Shown here piece by piece: positions 44,062-53,820 of a DNA stretch of 64,000 nt. Each line of letters starts with the position of its first letter. Positions within the stretch are counted from its first letter, which is position 1. Below the pieces are notes generated by a model. It did no database searches, had not been told where the DNA came from, and worked only from the letters and a program-made list of their open reading frames with translations. Both the position numbers and the translations under genes were made by a program. Origin of the DNA: Shiella aurantiaca (lineage in GTDB: Bacteria > Bacteroidota > Bacteroidia > Cytophagales > Cyclobacteriaceae); NCBI GenBank assembly GCA_030412945.1, contig JAUHJS010000003.1:311507-375506 (forward strand), written 5' to 3'.

Positions 44062-47000
44062 CTACTCCGCCAATTCCCTTAAATCTACAGGCACTACGCG
44101 TGATACGCCTTGCTCGATCATGGTGATTCCGTAAATGATATCGGTGCTGGCCATGGTGCGCTTGTTGTGCGTAACGATGATAAACTGCGAGTCATTAGAG
44201 AACTTCTTGATAATGTTGTTGAACTTATCAATGTTGGCATCGTCCAATGGGGCATCCACCTCATCGAAAATACAGAAAGGCGCTGGTTTTAAGAGGTAAA
44301 TGGAGAATAATAGCGAAATCGCGGTAAGGGTTTTCTCTCCTCCCGACAGCTGATTGATAGTAAGGGGTCTCTTGCCTTTAGGCTTCGCCATAATCTCAAT
44401 ATCGGTTTCCAAAGGATTATCAGGATCGGCCAGACGCAAATCGCAGTCATCTTCATCGGTAAATAAGCTACGGAATACCTTGATGAAATTCTCTTTTATA
44501 AGTGCAAAAGCCTCCAAGAAGGTAGTGCGAGCCACGCTATCAATCTCGCTGATGGTGGTCATGAGCGATTCTTTAGCCTTTACTAGGTCTTCTTTTTGGG
44601 CGGTGATAAAATCGTTTCGCTCCTTAATTTCCTGATAGGCCTCCATGGCCATCGGGTTGATAGGCCCAATGCGGTCCATACTGGCCCTGATTTCACTTAC
44701 CTTTTGGCGCAATTCGGGTTCGGCCAATCCGCTAATAAGGCGCAGCTCCGGATTTTCCTCGGCCATCAGCTCTTCCATATCCAAGTTGAACTCCACATTG
44801 AGGCGCTCTTTCACCGAAGACATCTGAAGCTTGGTCTCGTTGATTTTGTTTTGCAGCTCCATAATAATGGTATCGCTGCTTTCTTTGCTTCTTTGGATCT
44901 CTCGAAGCTGTTTTTCAGCCGTGTCGATATCGCCCCGCGACTGATAATATTCTTTTTCGGCCTCGTTTACACCTATTTCAATGGCATCTTTCTCAGCATA
45001 CATCGCGATAAGTTCATCATCGCTGCTTTCGTTGCGCTCAATCAGTACGCGCACTTCTTCATCCGTAAGCTTGAGCTCCGTTTGGTTTTTCTGGATACGT
45101 TCCAGCGCCATATCGAAAGCATTTTGTTTATAGGCCAGCTCCTGTTCCAGGCTATTAACCTTATTTTGATGCTGGTGATAGAGGATATTCTGTTGGTTGT
45201 AGGCGGTTGATTTTTGGCTCAGTTTTTCATTGGCTACGTATAGTAGCTGATTGAGCTCAGCTAATTGGCTTTCGGAATTACTTAGTCGCTCTTTTACCTG
45301 CTCTGCCTGAGGGCGTAAGTTATCGATTTCGCTACTAAGGGTAGCAATTTGCGCCTGCATGTCCTCACGCTTGTTGGAAGCGCTAGTGAGCATATGCATA
45401 AACTGCTCCTGCTTGGTTTTGATGGAAATATACTCTTGGTTAATCTGGTTAATTTCCTTTTGTATGCCTTCTATTAAGGTTTTCTGAGTAGAGGCTTTCA
45501 GTTGCTGCAATTCACGCTGCTTGCTTTCTTGCGAATCTTTGATTTCGGTAATCTTCTTGCTCAGCTGTTTGATTTCCACTTCCAGCTTTTCCAAGTTTTT
45601 GGCCCTACCGATACGTTTTCCTTCAAATAGCCCTACAGAACCACCCGAAATGCTGAATTTCCGTTTGGTTACTTTTCCACTTTTGGTGATAAAAATGCAA
45701 TCGTCTTCTTTAGGAATATCGTTATCGCTGGCCGCGATGTACACTTTATCCAATATGTAGCCAATCAGCTTGCGGTACTTGGGATCAAACTCCACAATTT
45801 CGGTAGCCGGAATGGCATTGCTAAACAACTTAGCCGGAGTACTGCTGAATTTCTCAAAACTATCGAGCACAAAGAAGTGCGCCTTACCTTTGGCGGCATT
45901 GCTCAAGAGGTTTACCGCCTGATAGGCTTGGGCTTCCGTGTCTACAATGTAGTAGTTCATGAAAGGCTCCAGGTAGTTCTCTATCGTTACCCGGTAGGAT
46001 TCATCGCAGGTAAGAATATCGGAAAGGAGAGGGGCATCTTTACCCCAATCGGCATTTTTTCGTAAGAACTTGATTGCCTCAGGGAAACCTTCCAGGTTCT
46101 CCACCAAGGATTTGGTGAGGTTGAATTCGTTTTGGCGGGCATCGAGTTTACGGGCGGTTTGACTGGCTTCCTCACGGATAGACTCCAAGGTTTTTTCCGT
46201 TTGCTCAATGCGCTGCTGCAAGCTAAGTTCGGCTTGTTGCAGGCGCTCTACTTCGGTGTTGCGCTCGTTTAGAATGCCCGAAAGCTCTTTTACCATTTCA
46301 TCGAAACGGGCTAGACTGGCCGATTGCTCTTGGGTATCGCTGGCGGTGCGTTCAATTTCTTGCTTTAATGACGAAAGCTGAATTTGTTTGATTTCCAGTG
46401 ATTTATTGATAGAGTATACCTGCTCCTGTGCGCTTCGCTGCGTTTGGGTGATTTCGGCAGTTTGCTGTTGGAGGGAATTGGTTTCCTGCTTTTGGCTTTC
46501 AAACTCCTGTTGAAGCTGGCTTACTTTGGCTTCGGTTTCCAGATAAAGCTTTTCGGCCACCATTTTTTCCTCCATCAAGCCTTTGATGCTGGAAGAGGCG
46601 CGGTCATTACTTTGCTTATCGGCTTCAATCTGCTCGCGCAAGGCCGCCACGCGGTCGGTCAGGTAACGTAAGCGTTCGTTTTTGATTTTTTTCTCGCTCT
46701 CGTAATGCCTGATTTTATTGATATGGTCGTTGAGCGTTTTTTGGCGTGAGGCCAGGTTTTTCTCCTTGGTTATGAGCTCGGTCTTGAGCTTTTCCAGGTG
46801 GGCTTCCACCTCAGCCACCTGCTTGTTTACGCTAATCTTTTTATCCGATTCGCCTTCTAGCTGTTTGGTAAGGGATAAGAAGGCTTCGGTAAACTGGCTC
46901 ACACTTTTGATAGCCAATTCAATACTCAATACCTTATATTCCTCTTTTAGCTTCATGTAGCGCTCGGTTTGTTTGGCTTGGCGCTCCAGCGATTTAAGGT

Positions 47001-47601
47001 TTTTTTCGATTTCAAATAAAAGGTCATCTACCCGATTCAAATCGGCATCGGTATCCTCCAGCTTTTTAAGGGTTTCCTTTTTGCGGGTTTTGAATTTGGA
47101 GATTCCGGCCGCTTCTTCAAATAAGGTCCTGCGCGAACCATCTTTATCGTTCAGGATATCGTCCACCATTTTCAGCTCGATGATTGCGTAGCTGTTGGAA
47201 GCAATTCCCGTATCCAGAAACAGTCCGGTAATATCCTTTAATCGGCACGTTACTCCATTGAGCAAGTATTCGCTTTCGCCCGAGCGATAATACCTGCGGG
47301 TGATGGTTACCTGGCTGTATTCGGTGGGGAGAAGATTTTTGGTGTTGTTAAAGGTAAGCGATACTTCAGCCAGCTGGGTTGGTTTACGGTTTTTGGTACC
47401 GTTGAAGATCACGTTCTCCATTTTATCGGAGCGCAGGGCACGGGTTTTTTGTTCGCCCAGCACCCAGCGGATAGAGTCTACCACATTGGATTTTCCACAA
47501 CCATTGGGCCCTACAATGCCCGTAATGCCTTTGTCAAAGTTGATGGTGACTTTGTCGCCAAAACTTTTAAATCCTTTGATCTCTAATCTGCTTAACTGCA
47601 T
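44062..47601 (-). CDS. smc: Chromosome segregation SMC protein
   Basis: 1179 residues, full-length bacterial SMC. N-terminal Walker A GIVGPNGCGKSNVVDSIRWV, two long coiled-coil arms (about 170-500 and 680-1010), a hinge domain at about 510-680 (VENLEGFPEAIKFLRKN), then signature LSGGEKTLTAISLLF and Walker B CIFDEVDAPLDD with HNKRTM. It forms condensin with ScpA and ScpB to fold and segregate the chromosome. It is transcribed away from the DnaA-box region at its 5' side. Confidence 0.97.
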   Translation of the reverse strand: MQLSRLEIKGFKSFGDKVTINFDKGITGIVGPNGCGKSNVVDSIRWVLGEQKTRALRSDKMENVIFNGTKNRKPTQLAEVSLTFNNTKNLLPTEYSQVTITRRYYRSGESEYLLNGVTCRLKDITGLFLDTGIASNSYAIIELKMVDDILNDKDGSRRTLFEEAAGISKFKTRKKETLKKLEDTDADLNRVDDLLFEIEKNLKSLERQAKQTERYMKLKEEYKVLSIELAIKSVSQFTEAFLSLTKQLEGESDKKISVNKQVAEVEAHLEKLKTELITKEKNLASRQKTLNDHINKIRHYESEKKIKNERLRYLTDRVAALREQIEADKQSNDRASSSIKGLMEEKMVAEKLYLETEAKVSQLQQEFESQKQETNSLQQQTAEITQTQRSAQEQVYSINKSLEIKQIQLSSLKQEIERTASDTQEQSASLARFDEMVKELSGILNERNTEVERLQQAELSLQQRIEQTEKTLESIREEASQTARKLDARQNEFNLTKSLVENLEGFPEAIKFLRKNADWGKDAPLLSDILTCDESYRVTIENYLEPFMNYYIVDTEAQAYQAVNLLSNAAKGKAHFFVLDSFEKFSSTPAKLFSNAIPATEIVEFDPKYRKLIGYILDKVYIAASDNDIPKEDDCIFITKSGKVTKRKFSISGGSVGLFEGKRIGRAKNLEKLEVEIKQLSKKITEIKDSQESKQRELQQLKASTQKTLIEGIQKEINQINQEYISIKTKQEQFMHMLTSASNKREDMQAQIATLSSEIDNLRPQAEQVKERLSNSESQLAELNQLLYVANEKLSQKSTAYNQQNILYHQHQNKVNSLEQELAYKQNAFDMALERIQKNQTELKLTDEEVRVLIERNESSDDELIAMYAEKDAIEIGVNEAEKEYYQSRGDIDTAEKQLREIQRSKESSDTIIMELQNKINETKLQMSSVKERLNVEFNLDMEELMAEENPELRLISGLAEPELRQKVSEIRASMDRIGPINPMAMEAYQEIKERNDFITAQKEDLVKAKESLMTTISEIDSVARTTFLEAFALIKENFIKVFRSLFTDEDDCDLRLADPDNPLETDIEIMAKPKGKRPLTINQLSGGEKTLTAISLLFSIYLLKPAPFCIFDEVDAPLDDANIDKFNNIIKKFSNDSQFIIVTHNKRTMASTDIIYGITMIEQGVSRVVPVDLRELAE

Positions 47602-47671
47602 GCCGCTACTCCGTAAATAAGGGAGACAAATTTAAGAGGATTGGTATAGGATTCAAACGCTTGCGTACGGT

Positions 47672-47711
47672 TGGGGATAAATTGTGGAGAAGTGCCTGTT
47701 TCTGTGGATAA
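47672..47711. promoter_or_regulatory. Cluster of DnaA-box-like 9-mers in the smc leader
   Basis: TGTGGATAA (47703-47711) is a perfect complement of the DnaA box TTATCCACA. TGGGGATAA (47672-47680) and TGTGGAGAA (47683-47691) differ by one base each. All three share one orientation. An AT-rich stretch (about 47728-47778) follows. It lies between divergent smc and the redox gene. Confidence 0.45.
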
Positions 47712-47819
47712 CCTTTCTTTCGAGGAAAAATAATAACATTTTGTTTAATAAATTTATTTAAATGTTAAACAATCTGATTAGCATCGCTGTTACGTACATA
47801 GTTTCAAAATTATTCAAGC

Positions 47820-48413
47820 ATGCGTTATGTAGTACTTGTTCTGTTTATCACTTTCGCTTTAAGCGCCCTTGGCTATGTGTATTGGCAACAAGAGTTGCAG
47901 TATACCCAGCCCACTCCTAAGCCAGCAGGTTTGGTACAAGTGGCTTTTGAGGAAAAAATAGATGTGAGTCCCTGGATTTCACCTAGCGGGAAGCCGGTTT
48001 TCCTCCATTTCTTTAGTCCGGAATGTCCTTGTTCCAAGTTCAATGCCCAAAACTTCGCACAAATCCATAATCGATACAGCGATGCATTTGATTTTTATGT
48101 GATAATCCCCAACTATTCAGATAAGGAGGAAGCTGCTGAGTTTTTGCCGGAAGGAATTCAAATTATTCAGGATGAAACCACTTTGCTGAGTAGCACAGTA
48201 GGCGTGTACAGTACCCCTCAGGCGGTTTTGATTGATTCTGATCAGCGTTTGTTTTACCGTGGCAATTACAATAAGTCGCGGTATTGCACTTTGCCAGAAA
48301 GCAATTATGCTCTCCAAGCCGCTGAGGCACTTACTCAGCGCAAACCTATACCTAGTTTTGATGCCTACGCTACTGTAGCGTACGGATGTGTATTACCTTC
48401 TTTACAACTATAA
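47820..48413 (+). CDS. Thioredoxin-fold membrane-anchored protein (DUF6436-like)
   Basis: 197 residues. A single N-terminal hydrophobic segment (1-21) serves as anchor or signal, followed by a thioredoxin-like fold: VFLHFFSPECPCSKFNAQNF (CPC motif instead of CxxC), then STPQAVLIDSDQRLFYRGNY and NKSRYC. Proteins of this type in Bacteroidota are annotated DUF6436 or AhpC/TSA-like. The CxC site suggests disulfide or peroxide chemistry in the periplasm. The next gene starts 2 nt after its stop, so the two are co-transcribed. Confidence 0.75.
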   Translation: MRYVVLVLFITFALSALGYVYWQQELQYTQPTPKPAGLVQVAFEEKIDVSPWISPSGKPVFLHFFSPECPCSKFNAQNFAQIHNRYSDAFDFYVIIPNYSDKEEAAEFLPEGIQIIQDETTLLSSTVGVYSTPQAVLIDSDQRLFYRGNYNKSRYCTLPESNYALQAAEALTQRKPIPSFDAYATVAYGCVLPSLQL

Positions 48414-48415
48414 TT

Positions 48416-49867
48416 ATGTCAACCACACACACTTTGACGAAAGCCGAGTATGCTCGTTTTTTTGCCGAAATCAACCGCAAGGGCGATAACATGATGAACT
48501 ATGCCATGGGACTGATGTTCCTTTTTGGCCTGTTTCTCGGTTATTTTTATCAAACCTACACCTTCGCCCTTCTGGTAGGGTCTATCAACGTTTCCTTATA
48601 TTTTGTAACAAAATGGCTATTGCCCACCAAAAGTCTACATCGCTATGTGGGTAGCGGAGTTTTTGCGCTATTTATGGCTCAATTTATCTACCAAATGCAT
48701 GGCATGTTTGAAATGCACTTCTTTGCCTTCGTTGGTGCGGCTTTGGTAATTTCTTATCGCAACTGGCGCCTACAGTTGCCCAATATTGTGGTAGTGGTGG
48801 TACACCATGCTCTTTTTGCCTATTTGCAGTATACCGGCATGAAAGAGATTTATTTTACCCAAATGGATTATATGTCTCTACAAACATTTCTGTTTCATGG
48901 TGCTTTGGCCGCACTTATTGTAGGAATTTGTGGGTATTGGGGCTATTCCTTGGAGCAAGAAACCGTGAAAGAAGCTATCAACACCCTTCGCTTAGAAGAA
49001 CAAGTGGAGACAATGGAAAAGGGGATACAGTTTGCCGAGGAAATTAGTAAAGGTAATCTCACAGTACAATACGAAGCGGATCAAAGTGAAAATGCCCTAG
49101 GAAAGGCTTTGATAAAAATGCAGGAGAGTTTACTTTTTGCTAATCAAAAAGAGCAGGCGGACAAATATATAAACCAAGGTTACACGCGCGTAAGCGATCT
49201 ATTGCGCAAATACCAAAGTGAAGAGGTAGCGGTAATGGCAGATCATATCTTAAAGGAGATAGTACAGTATTTGCAGGCCAATCAAGGAGCCATGTTTATG
49301 GTAGAAGAAGAAAACAATGAGGTATTCCTCAATCAAGTAGCCACTTATGCCTATGCCCGCAAAAAGTATGTACAAAAGCGTGTGGAGATTGGTGAAGGAC
49401 TAGTAGGTCAATGTTATTTGGAGAAGGATTTGATTTACCTAACTGAAATACCGGAATCCTACGTACGCATCACCAGCGGTTTGGGTGAAGCTTTACCAAG
49501 AAACATTGTGATTGTTCCGCTGATGGCCAATGAAGAAGTGGTGGGTGTACTAGAATTAGCTACTTTCTATGTGATGGACGAAAAACAAAAGAATTACCTA
49601 GAAACAGTTGCGGAAACCTTGGCTTCTTCAATGCTTTCGGTGCGAATGAATGCCCAAACCCGTCAGCTGCTTGATGAAAGTAATATGGCTACAGAGCAAA
49701 TGCGCGCTCAGGAAGAAGAGATGAGGCAGAATATGGAAGAGCTGCAAGCTACCCAAGAGGAAATGCAGCGAAAAGCGAAAGAGTTTGAAGAAATTATTGA
49801 GTACAAAGACCTTGAAATAGAAAGGCTTACTCGGAAGCTTCAACAAAAGGAATTAACAGGTGTGTAA
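48416..49867 (+). CDS. Membrane GAF-domain signalling protein without kinase domain
   Basis: 483 residues from MSTTHTLTKAEY; the longer reading from 48386 adds 10 residues that overlap the preceding gene. Five or six membrane helices (about 20-190) are followed by a linker, a GAF domain (about 250-405, EIGEGLVGQCYLEKDLIYL) and a coiled-coil tail with EEEMRQNMEELQATQEEMQ. There is no PAS, HisKA, GGDEF or MCP domain. Its GAF and tail closely resemble the 641-residue protein at 31.5-33.5 kb, while the membrane part is unrelated. A signalling partner elsewhere is likely. Confidence 0.82.
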   Translation: MSTTHTLTKAEYARFFAEINRKGDNMMNYAMGLMFLFGLFLGYFYQTYTFALLVGSINVSLYFVTKWLLPTKSLHRYVGSGVFALFMAQFIYQMHGMFEMHFFAFVGAALVISYRNWRLQLPNIVVVVVHHALFAYLQYTGMKEIYFTQMDYMSLQTFLFHGALAALIVGICGYWGYSLEQETVKEAINTLRLEEQVETMEKGIQFAEEISKGNLTVQYEADQSENALGKALIKMQESLLFANQKEQADKYINQGYTRVSDLLRKYQSEEVAVMADHILKEIVQYLQANQGAMFMVEEENNEVFLNQVATYAYARKKYVQKRVEIGEGLVGQCYLEKDLIYLTEIPESYVRITSGLGEALPRNIVIVPLMANEEVVGVLELATFYVMDEKQKNYLETVAETLASSMLSVRMNAQTRQLLDESNMATEQMRAQEEEMRQNMEELQATQEEMQRKAKEFEEIIEYKDLEIERLTRKLQQKELTGV

Positions 49868-49870
49868 GTA

Positions 49871-49900
49871 AAATAGGGAGGTCAAATGGCCTCCCTATTT
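49871..49900. terminator. Bidirectional terminator
   Basis: AAATAGGGAGG pairs with CCTCCCTATTT around an 8-nt loop. It ends the GAF gene and the convergent beta-propeller gene. Confidence 0.85.
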
Positions 49901-49918
49901 GTTTGATGTCTTATTAGA

Positions 49919-50767
49919 TTATTTCTCTAATTGATAGGCAACTACCTTATTCTTAAAGAAAGTAGGAATCAAAACAATGTTTTGGTCAGCAATAAGACCA
50001 ATATCAGCCGTTTGCGACTCAGCAGCTTTCGTATCTAATAATAGGGTAGTAATTTCACCCTCTATCAAATACACCTCACCTTGCCAGCGGCTGGCTACAT
50101 AGGCATTGTCAGCTACTTTTACCAAGCCATCGCCACCTGTTACGGAATCGTTTAGCATCAGCGACTGACTTAGGTTCTGGAATCCCGCACCGGAAAGACC
50201 CAATAGGTTGCCATTGTCAAACAACAAACCATTGATGCTGGCTACATTTTCTTGGAATAGGCTAGGTGCCTCATCTTTCAACTGATAGATTTTGCCAGTA
50301 GCCATATCAGAGAAATACACAGAAGTGCCATCGGTAGTAACATCATTCAAGAATTGAGCGCCTTCAATAGCGTATTCTTGCACGATGCTTCCGCTAGCCA
50401 AAGAAATACCCACTAAGCGATCGATGTCTGTAACATACAAAATGGAATCGCGGATGGCCATTCCTTTCGGTGCACTTAGTCCGGTAGCCCACTGTAGGGT
50501 TTCAATGCTACCATCGTTTTTGATTTTAGCAATAAAGCCATTGCCATCTTTTTCCAAAGGCATGCCATTGATGTTAGACACATAAATAGCACCTGTGTTG
50601 GCATCTACCAATACCGACTCGCAGGTAGTGAGCAGCGTATCAGTTTCCCAAAGTTTGGTAAAGCTCACGGCTTTCTTTTCAGTACTTTCTTCTTGTTTCT
50701 TTTCAGAAGGCTGGCAAGCCACAAATAGGGCTGATGCCAAGGCTAATGATGTAATTTTACGTATCAT
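49919..50767 (-). CDS. Lipoprotein, SMP-30/gluconolactonase-like beta-propeller
   Basis: 282 residues with a lipoprotein signal (ALFVAC, Cys18). The body repeats propeller-type blades such as TGAIYVSNINGMP, DSILYVTDIDRLVGI and TSVYFSDMATGKIYQL, matching SMP-30/LRE-like six-bladed folds. Such proteins bind Ca2+ and may hydrolyse lactones or serve only as binding modules. The gene is monocistronic, before the S8 protease, and shares the terminator with the GAF gene. No active-site set can be confirmed. Confidence 0.78.
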   Translation of the reverse strand: MIRKITSLALASALFVACQPSEKKQEESTEKKAVSFTKLWETDTLLTTCESVLVDANTGAIYVSNINGMPLEKDGNGFIAKIKNDGSIETLQWATGLSAPKGMAIRDSILYVTDIDRLVGISLASGSIVQEYAIEGAQFLNDVTTDGTSVYFSDMATGKIYQLKDEAPSLFQENVASINGLLFDNGNLLGLSGAGFQNLSQSLMLNDSVTGGDGLVKVADNAYVASRWQGEVYLIEGEITTLLLDTKAAESQTADIGLIADQNIVLIPTFFKNKVVAYQLEK

Positions 50768-50814
50768 AGGTATGTTTTTAATGTATGGTTTGAAACACGC
50801 GTATTGCTGATTTG

Positions 50815-52437
50815 TTATTTTTTGGTATTCATTTTTTCGGCCATTATGAAAGCCTGGTAGGCATTCACCAAATTACCCGTTTCGGATAGGCTGGCAAATT
50901 TTACAATATCTTTTTTATCTCCTCCCGGCACAATCACCTTCTGCTTTCCTGCTTTATAACCACTTCTCAAAAGGATTTCTTTCAGTTGCTGCACAGTTAA
51001 CTCAGGATAGTATGACCATACCAAAGCTGCTACGCCACTTACGGCCGGAGCGGCAAAACTGGTGCCATCTACCAATTTGTATTTGTTTTCAGGATAGGTA
51101 GTAGAGATTTGCTCTCCCGGAGCGAAGATATCCACGGTTTTCTTACCATAGTTGCTGAATGATGCCGCCATTTCTTTTCCTTTTTCTTTGGCCGAAGCAC
51201 CAATGGTGAGCATCAATGGAATCTTATTACCGCTGGTATTGTAGGGACTCGGGAAATTAGGCTCCACATCCAAATTCTTGGAGTCATTTCCCGCTGCATG
51301 TACCAACAGCACGCCCTTATCCGAAGCATATTGAAGGGCCTCTTGTACCATCCACTGGTCAGGCGATTCGCCTTTCCCAAAACTCATGTTGATAATGTGC
51401 GCGCCATTGTCTGTGGCATAGCGAATGGCTAAGGCAATGTCTTTATCATACTCATCGCCATTGGGCACAGCACGTAAAGCCATTATTTTTACGCCTTCGG
51501 CTACGCCCAAAGTACCGATTTGATTGGTGCGGTTGGCGGTAATCATTCCGGCCACCATAGTACCATGCTCAGAAGTAGGTCCTTTTACATCGGCATTGCC
51601 ATAATTGGTCTGGCTAATATCATGCACATCATCGCCCACTACCTCGGCTCTTGGGTTGAAGTCAGGATTGAGGTTGAAGTTGAGCTTCTCGTCAATGTCT
51701 TTCTTGTATTCTTCCAGAGCGGCTGCTGAAAAACCGTTGTCAAATAGCATTTCGAGGTATTTTACCATCTCTTGTATGGTTTTATCCGAGGAGGTAACCT
51801 TAGCGAGGTCTGCTTTGGTATTCACTTCCACCTTAGTTTCATTTGCCAAGAATGCAATGATTTGCTTGTATTGCATCTCAAACTGGGCAATGTCTTTTCC
51901 CGCTTGGCTGTATTCTTCGCGCTCTTTGTTCAGCTTCTGCTCGCTATCCTTAAAGCGGGCATATTCGGCCTTTTGCTTTTCATTCAAGCCATCGGTGCTG
52001 TTAAGCTCACCATAAGTAGGCAATAGGTCGCGGTAAATGCGCACGTATTCATACACTTCTTTTGAGTAGTTCTCGCCTTGGGCATTGCCCATAAAGTTCC
52101 ATCCGTGGATGTCATCGATATAGCCATTGCCATCGTCATCTTTTCCATTTTGAGCGATTTCTTTTTCGTTTACCCAAATTTTCCCGGCCAAGTCTTCGTG
52201 TTTAATATCCACGCCCCCGTCAATTACGGCTACGATGATGGTTTTGGCGGGCTTTTTATCTTTAATTAGGGTCTGGTAGGTTTTTTCTACCGACATGCCC
52301 ATGATTTTATCAGTTTTGAGGTCTTTGTTTTGCCAGTTGAAATACGCCACATCAAGGCTGTCGGCTGTGCGAACGGCATCTTGCGCTTGAGCGAATAGAG
52401 AAGAGGCTAATAGCGTGATTAGGAATAGATGTTTCAT
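50815..52437 (-). CDS. Secreted subtilisin-family (S8) serine protease
   Basis: 540 residues with a signal peptide (LASSLFAQAQ). The catalytic triad is readable: Asp in VAVIDGGVDIKHEDL, His in TSEHGTMVAGMI, Ser in DGTSFAAPAVSGVAAL; the oxyanion Asn lies in VHAAGNDSKN. Between Asp and His there is an insertion of about 180 residues, largely helical (KEREEYSQAGKDIAQF), which is unusual. No T9SS sorting domain follows, so it probably stays in the periplasm. It is monocistronic. Confidence 0.92.
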   Translation of the reverse strand: MKHLFLITLLASSLFAQAQDAVRTADSLDVAYFNWQNKDLKTDKIMGMSVEKTYQTLIKDKKPAKTIIVAVIDGGVDIKHEDLAGKIWVNEKEIAQNGKDDDGNGYIDDIHGWNFMGNAQGENYSKEVYEYVRIYRDLLPTYGELNSTDGLNEKQKAEYARFKDSEQKLNKEREEYSQAGKDIAQFEMQYKQIIAFLANETKVEVNTKADLAKVTSSDKTIQEMVKYLEMLFDNGFSAAALEEYKKDIDEKLNFNLNPDFNPRAEVVGDDVHDISQTNYGNADVKGPTSEHGTMVAGMITANRTNQIGTLGVAEGVKIMALRAVPNGDEYDKDIALAIRYATDNGAHIINMSFGKGESPDQWMVQEALQYASDKGVLLVHAAGNDSKNLDVEPNFPSPYNTSGNKIPLMLTIGASAKEKGKEMAASFSNYGKKTVDIFAPGEQISTTYPENKYKLVDGTSFAAPAVSGVAALVWSYYPELTVQQLKEILLRSGYKAGKQKVIVPGGDKKDIVKFASLSETGNLVNAYQAFIMAEKMNTKK

Positions 52438-52575
52438 AAAATTTGTAGAATAATCTTGCGAAGTAAGAAAATATTTACGGTTTTCATCGGGAATTTTTAC
52501 CAGAGGCCGTTTATTTCACGATAAAAGGTAGCGCGCACTAGCAAACTACTGGTGGCAATTGCTATATTTGGTGGT

Positions 52576-53115
52576 ATGGATGAAATAGGAAATTGGATAT
52601 ACGTCATTGTAGGGATTATCTATATGATTTCGCGCGTGCTGAAAACTAAAAAGCCTGCGGAACAGGTAGATACTGGTTCATCTCGACCCGCTCGTCCTAA
52701 AACTCAGCCGGTAACTTTTGAAGATTTGCTGAAAGAGCTGACTGGAGAAGTTCCCGAGCCTGCGCCCAAGCCGGTGCAGAGACGTGCGGAAGTGCAAGAT
52801 GAGCCCTATGAGCATCCCTTTTCTAAGAAAAAAAGTCAGGAGGTAAGACGCCCCGAACCGGATTATTCTATTTCTACTTTTTCTGAGGACAAAACTTCTC
52901 GTTTCAACAAATACAAGGAAAAGAAGGATATCTCGCTTGAAACCAGCTACAAGAGCCAGCCCATCAGCGAGCGAAAAAATCTACATGATGACCCTTATCA
53001 TGAGAAAGCGGCTAGCAACGAAACAGCCAGTAAAGTGAAGGAAATGCTAGTAGGAGGGCCGGAAGATTTGAAGAAGGCCATTATCCTATCTGAAATACTT
53101 AATCGCAAGTATTAA
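52576..53115 (+). CDS. Hypothetical protein with N-terminal membrane helix
   Basis: 179 residues from MDEIGNWIYVIVGII; the reading from 52552 adds 8 residues over a TATATTTG promoter-like element at 52563-52570. One transmembrane helix (about 5-23) is followed by a Pro-, Lys- and Glu-rich disordered middle and a short conserved C-terminal helix (EMLVGGPEDLKKAIILSEIL). This layout is common in Bacteroidota but not linked to a function. Its end overlaps the convergent DUF4159 gene by 4 bp. If the promoter element is real, the mRNA would be nearly leaderless. Confidence 0.65.
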   Translation: MDEIGNWIYVIVGIIYMISRVLKTKKPAEQVDTGSSRPARPKTQPVTFEDLLKELTGEVPEPAPKPVQRRAEVQDEPYEHPFSKKKSQEVRRPEPDYSISTFSEDKTSRFNKYKEKKDISLETSYKSQPISERKNLHDDPYHEKAASNETASKVKEMLVGGPEDLKKAIILSEILNRKY

Positions 53116-53762
53116 TTATCGGAGAACACGTAAGCAATGATGTTGGCACCCATTTGGAGTGCCTCTAAGCGTTTTTCTTCGGGGTCGTTGTGTATGCGCG
53201 GGTCTTCCCATCCATTGCCCAAGTCGGATTCATAGGAATAAAAACATACCACGCGGCCTTCATACAGCAAAGCCAAACCTTGGGCGGGCTTGCCATCGTG
53301 TTCGTGGATTTTTGGTAGGCCTTGTGGAAAAGTATATTTCTGGCGATAGATGGGATGATCCCAAGGTAGTTCTACAAAATCCAGCTCGGGAAATACCTTT
53401 TTCATCTCTAATCGGATAAAGGCATCCAATCCGTAATTGTCATCAATGTGTAAAAAACCACCCGCCAACAGGTACTGGCGTAGGTTATCGGCTTCATTGC
53501 GGGTAAAAACCACATTGCCGTGGCCTGTCATGTACACATACGGGTATTGAAATAGCTCCACGCTACCTACTTCCACTATGGCTTCTTCTTTGGCGAGGCG
53601 CGTATTTAAATGGGTATTGCAAAAGGAAATGAGGTTGGGCAAGGCCGTTTTATTGGCATACCAGTCGCCACCGCCATTGTATTTCAGCTTCGCAATTTCT
53701 ACTTGGGCAATAGAAGGGAGCGAAATGCCCCAGAAAGCCAGCATCAACAATATTTTGTACAT
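53112..53762 (-). CDS. DUF4159 secreted protein
   Basis: 216 residues from MYKILLMLAFWG; the longer reading from 53801 adds 13 residues before the signal peptide (LPSIAQ). It matches DUF4159, with LKYNGGGDWYANKTALPNLI, PYVYMTGHGNVVF, LAGGFLHIDDNYG and ALLYEGRVVCFYSYESDLG. The fold is glutamine-amidotransferase-like. In many bacteria DUF4159 genes accompany aerotolerance/MoxR-type loci, but no such neighbour occurs here. Function is unknown. It is divergent from the thioesterase gene. Confidence 0.85.
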   Translation of the reverse strand: MYKILLMLAFWGISLPSIAQVEIAKLKYNGGGDWYANKTALPNLISFCNTHLNTRLAKEEAIVEVGSVELFQYPYVYMTGHGNVVFTRNEADNLRQYLLAGGFLHIDDNYGLDAFIRLEMKKVFPELDFVELPWDHPIYRQKYTFPQGLPKIHEHDGKPAQGLALLYEGRVVCFYSYESDLGNGWEDPRIHNDPEEKRLEALQMGANIIAYVFSDN

Positions 53763-53820
53763 ACGCTGAGATTTTTTACCGATTTGCCTTATATTTCCCA
53801 TAACCGTCTCTTTTGCTTAT

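Noticed and set aside
44596-45210. A 204-codon open frame on the plus strand inside smc
   Set aside because: It is antisense to the fully supported SMC coding sequence, has no family match and reflects codon bias.
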